The notes below the pieces were generated by a model, which saw only the letters and a list, made by a program, of their open reading frames with translations, ran no database searches and had not been told where the DNA came from. A stretch of DNA of 34,181 nucleotides from CAZMHJ01 sp964566075 (GTDB lineage Bacteria; Patescibacteriota; Saccharimonadia; Saccharimonadales; CAIOMD01): assembly GCA_964566075.1 (NCBI GenBank), contig CAZMHJ010000007.1:1-34181 (forward strand), in the 5' to 3' direction. Position numbers and translations under genes: made by a program. Shown piece by piece: positions 32,695-34,181 of the stretch. Position 1 is the first letter of the stretch, and each line of letters begins with the position of its first letter.

Positions 32695-33822
32695 TTAGCT
32701 TATAAAATCGATAACTGATTTAGCGACAGAATCCCAATTATTTTTTACTAATATTTTTTCAGATTTTTTTTGCAGACTTAGTTGTAATTTTTTGTCGGCA
32801 AGTATTTTAACCAGAGTATTTGCAATTGAGCTTGGGCTATTTTGGTCAAAATACACTGCCGCATCACCAGCAACTTCGTGAAACACAGCTATATCACTAA
32901 CAGCCACTGGGGTGTTACATTGCATTGCTTCTAGTATTGGCATACCAAAGCCTTCTTCGTGTGACGGTAATGTAAATACACTTGCTTCTTGATATAGCGC
33001 CGCGCGTTCGGCTAGGCTAACGTAGCCACAATGTATTACACCAAGGCCTGCTTGTTGCATTGCGGTAATTTTTTGTTTGATGGGTTCAAACTTCCAGTCC
33101 ATACCACCTGCCAAAACTAAACAATAATTTTTATTGAGCTCAGCAGAAGATTCATACGCTTCTAACAGGCCAATTAAATTCTTTCGTGGTTCTAATGTGC
33201 CTAAAAACAGAACATAAGGTTTGCTAATGCCAAAGTTTTCAATTATTTTTCTAGACTCAGTTCTAGAAATTTCATATTTTGCCTCTGGTGGTATTGGTGT
33301 AACTAAAATATTACGCGCAGGGTAGCGATAGGTGTCTACAATTGTTTTTTTACTAACCTCAGATACGGTAATAATACCTGCGCAACGTTTTAGTGTTTTT
33401 GGAACAAAGCGTTCTAAATCTTTACGGTTACGATCTGATGCATATTCTGGATGCGTAATAAAAGATAAATCATGTAATACAGCGTACGATTTTGCTCCGT
33501 AGAGACTTGGTTGAGCTAAAAAATTTGGATATAGGGCAATATCTGCCTCATTTTTTGCTAGTAACTCAACAGGCATATCAATGCCCAAACGTCTCAAAGC
33601 ATTAACTACCTTGCCCGGGACAAGCTTCATTTGTTTATAGGTGATGTTTTTAGCTTCTGGTAGAACAGGGTGTTTTTTGCCTAAAAAATTGTAGTAATAG
33701 CCAATCATCTCGATGTCTTTGTTCTTAGAAAGGGCACTAACAAGACGTTCGGTGTACATGCCAACACCTGTTTTGTTTGCGACTAATGGATTTGCGTCAA
33801 ACAGTATTTTTTTACGTTTCAT
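32695..33822 (-). CDS. GT4-family glycosyltransferase
   Basis: This 375-residue GT-B enzyme starts MKRKKILFDANPLVANKTGV (GVGMYTERL near the N-terminus binds the acceptor side). The donor site has LGTLEPRKNLIGLLEAY (about 202-218) and the E-x7-E pair in PSHEEGFGMPILEAM (about 283-297). It resembles mannosyl- or rhamnosyltransferases of cell-surface glycans, but sugar specificity cannot be read. Its ATG lies inside the end of the upstream glycosyltransferase (11-base overlap), so the two are coupled. Confidence 0.92.
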   Translation of the reverse strand: MKRKKILFDANPLVANKTGVGMYTERLVSALSKNKDIEMIGYYYNFLGKKHPVLPEAKNITYKQMKLVPGKVVNALRRLGIDMPVELLAKNEADIALYPNFLAQPSLYGAKSYAVLHDLSFITHPEYASDRNRKDLERFVPKTLKRCAGIITVSEVSKKTIVDTYRYPARNILVTPIPPEAKYEISRTESRKIIENFGISKPYVLFLGTLEPRKNLIGLLEAYESSAELNKNYCLVLAGGMDWKFEPIKQKITAMQQAGLGVIHCGYVSLAERAALYQEASVFTLPSHEEGFGMPILEAMQCNTPVAVSDIAVFHEVAGDAAVYFDQNSPSSIANTLVKILADKKLQLSLQKKSEKILVKNNWDSVAKSVIDFIS

Positions 33823-34181
33823 ATAATGGTAAGAACTTTTCTTTTACAATTCTATCGAACTGAAACTTATCTAAGTAGATTTGGCGACCAGCCCGGCCCA
33901 TTTTTACTCGTAACATGGCATCATCAGCTAGTTGACCAACGTGTTTTGGTTCAACCATAATACCGCTTACGCCGTTTTCAACAATTTCTGGGATACTCCC
34001 AACGTTACTCGCGATTATTGCAAGCTCACACATCTCTGCCTCAGCAAGAGAAAGACCAAAACCCTCATGGTAAGTTGGATGTATTAGTACATCGGCATCA
34101 ATCAGAACATCGTAAACATTTTCTATGTGTCCCATAAAAGTTACGCGGCTATCCGTTTTAGCCAATACTTTAAAATATTCT
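33812..34181 (-). CDS. GT4-family glycosyltransferase, C-terminal part (cut by window edge)
   Basis: The frame is open to the window end: five codons (reading EYFKV) precede the TTG-LAKTDSR segment, so the gene starts outside. The 123 visible residues are the donor-binding half: VTFMGHIENVYDVL, then HPTYHEGFGLSLAEAEM with the E-x7-E motif, SNVGSIPEIVENGVSGIMVE and a C-terminal helix. It overlaps the next gene by 11 bases. It would work in the same glycan pathway as its neighbour. Confidence 0.9.
   Translation of the reverse strand, partial: EYFKVLAKTDSRVTFMGHIENVYDVLIDADVLIHPTYHEGFGLSLAEAEMCELAIIASNVGSIPEIVENGVSGIMVEPKHVGQLADDAMLRVKMGRAGRQIYLDKFQFDRIVKEKFLPLYET

Noticed and set aside
1..34181. 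UGA recoded to glycine (as in SR1/Gracilibacteria)
   Set aside because: TGA serves as a stop at natural protein ends such as VirB4 (9564) and the gene at 14747, and no gene needs TGA read-through.
1..34181. CRISPR array, tRNA, rRNA or insertion sequence
   Set aside because: No regularly spaced repeats, cloverleaf-like sequence, rRNA segment or transposase was seen. The 9-mer triplet at 29612-29655 is too short and too close to a promoter to be CRISPR.

Overview
The window looks like a piece of a Patescibacteria (CPR) chromosome, most likely Saccharibacteria (TM7). It is AT-rich (roughly 40% GC by eye). It places the replication-initiation region beside a minimal type IV secretion-like cluster with many small VirB2/TrbC-like pilins and cell-wall hydrolases, a combination familiar from these epibionts. 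TGA is an ordinary stop (for example in the VirB4 gene), which argues against the recoded SR1/Gracilibacteria lineages. The taxonomic call is inference from gene content; no 16S or marker tree is possible here.

Layout. (1) 31-2605, minus: six consecutive small pilin-like genes. (2) 2742-9564, plus, divergent from the pilins: a VirB6-like polytopic protein, a PrgI-family protein, a TraC-like companion and the VirB4-type ATPase, ended by a terminator that overlaps the next promoter. (3) 9635-16462, plus: a lipoprotein, then a tightly coupled set of four genes containing a 1217-residue membrane-anchored SGNH-hydrolase plus M23-peptidase protein and a secreted lysozyme-like plus NlpC/P60-like protein. 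(4) 16459-20294, minus: recF, dnaN and dnaA, meeting region 3 tail to tail. (5) 20295-20619: probable oriC with a DnaA-box cluster and an AT-rich stretch. (6) 20620-22647, plus: rpmH, rnpA, yidC, khpB/jag. (7) 22648-23095: a gene interrupted by a 100-N assembly gap. (8) 23151-30882, minus: a membrane protein, a GT4 glycosyltransferase, a large surface SGNH protein with a calcium-repeat and proline-rich stalk, a polytopic protein, a vapBC toxin-antitoxin pair and two membrane proteins. (9) 30931-34181: a small unknown gene, a GT2 glycosyltransferase, a methyltransferase and two GT4 glycosyltransferases, the last cut by the window edge.

How it fits together. Regions 1-3 read as one envelope machine: pilins, inner-membrane channel (VirB6/PrgI), ATPase motor (VirB4), and tethered or secreted peptidoglycan-cutting enzymes that would open the wall for an appendage or for contact with a host cell. 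No VirD4, VirB8-11 or relaxase gene is visible, so a DNA-transfer role is not supported by this window. Regions 4-6 are core replication and membrane-insertion genes leaving oriC in both directions. Regions 8-9 look like surface and glycan accessory genes; several carry a -10-like hexamer 6-7 bases before the ATG, suggesting leaderless transcripts.
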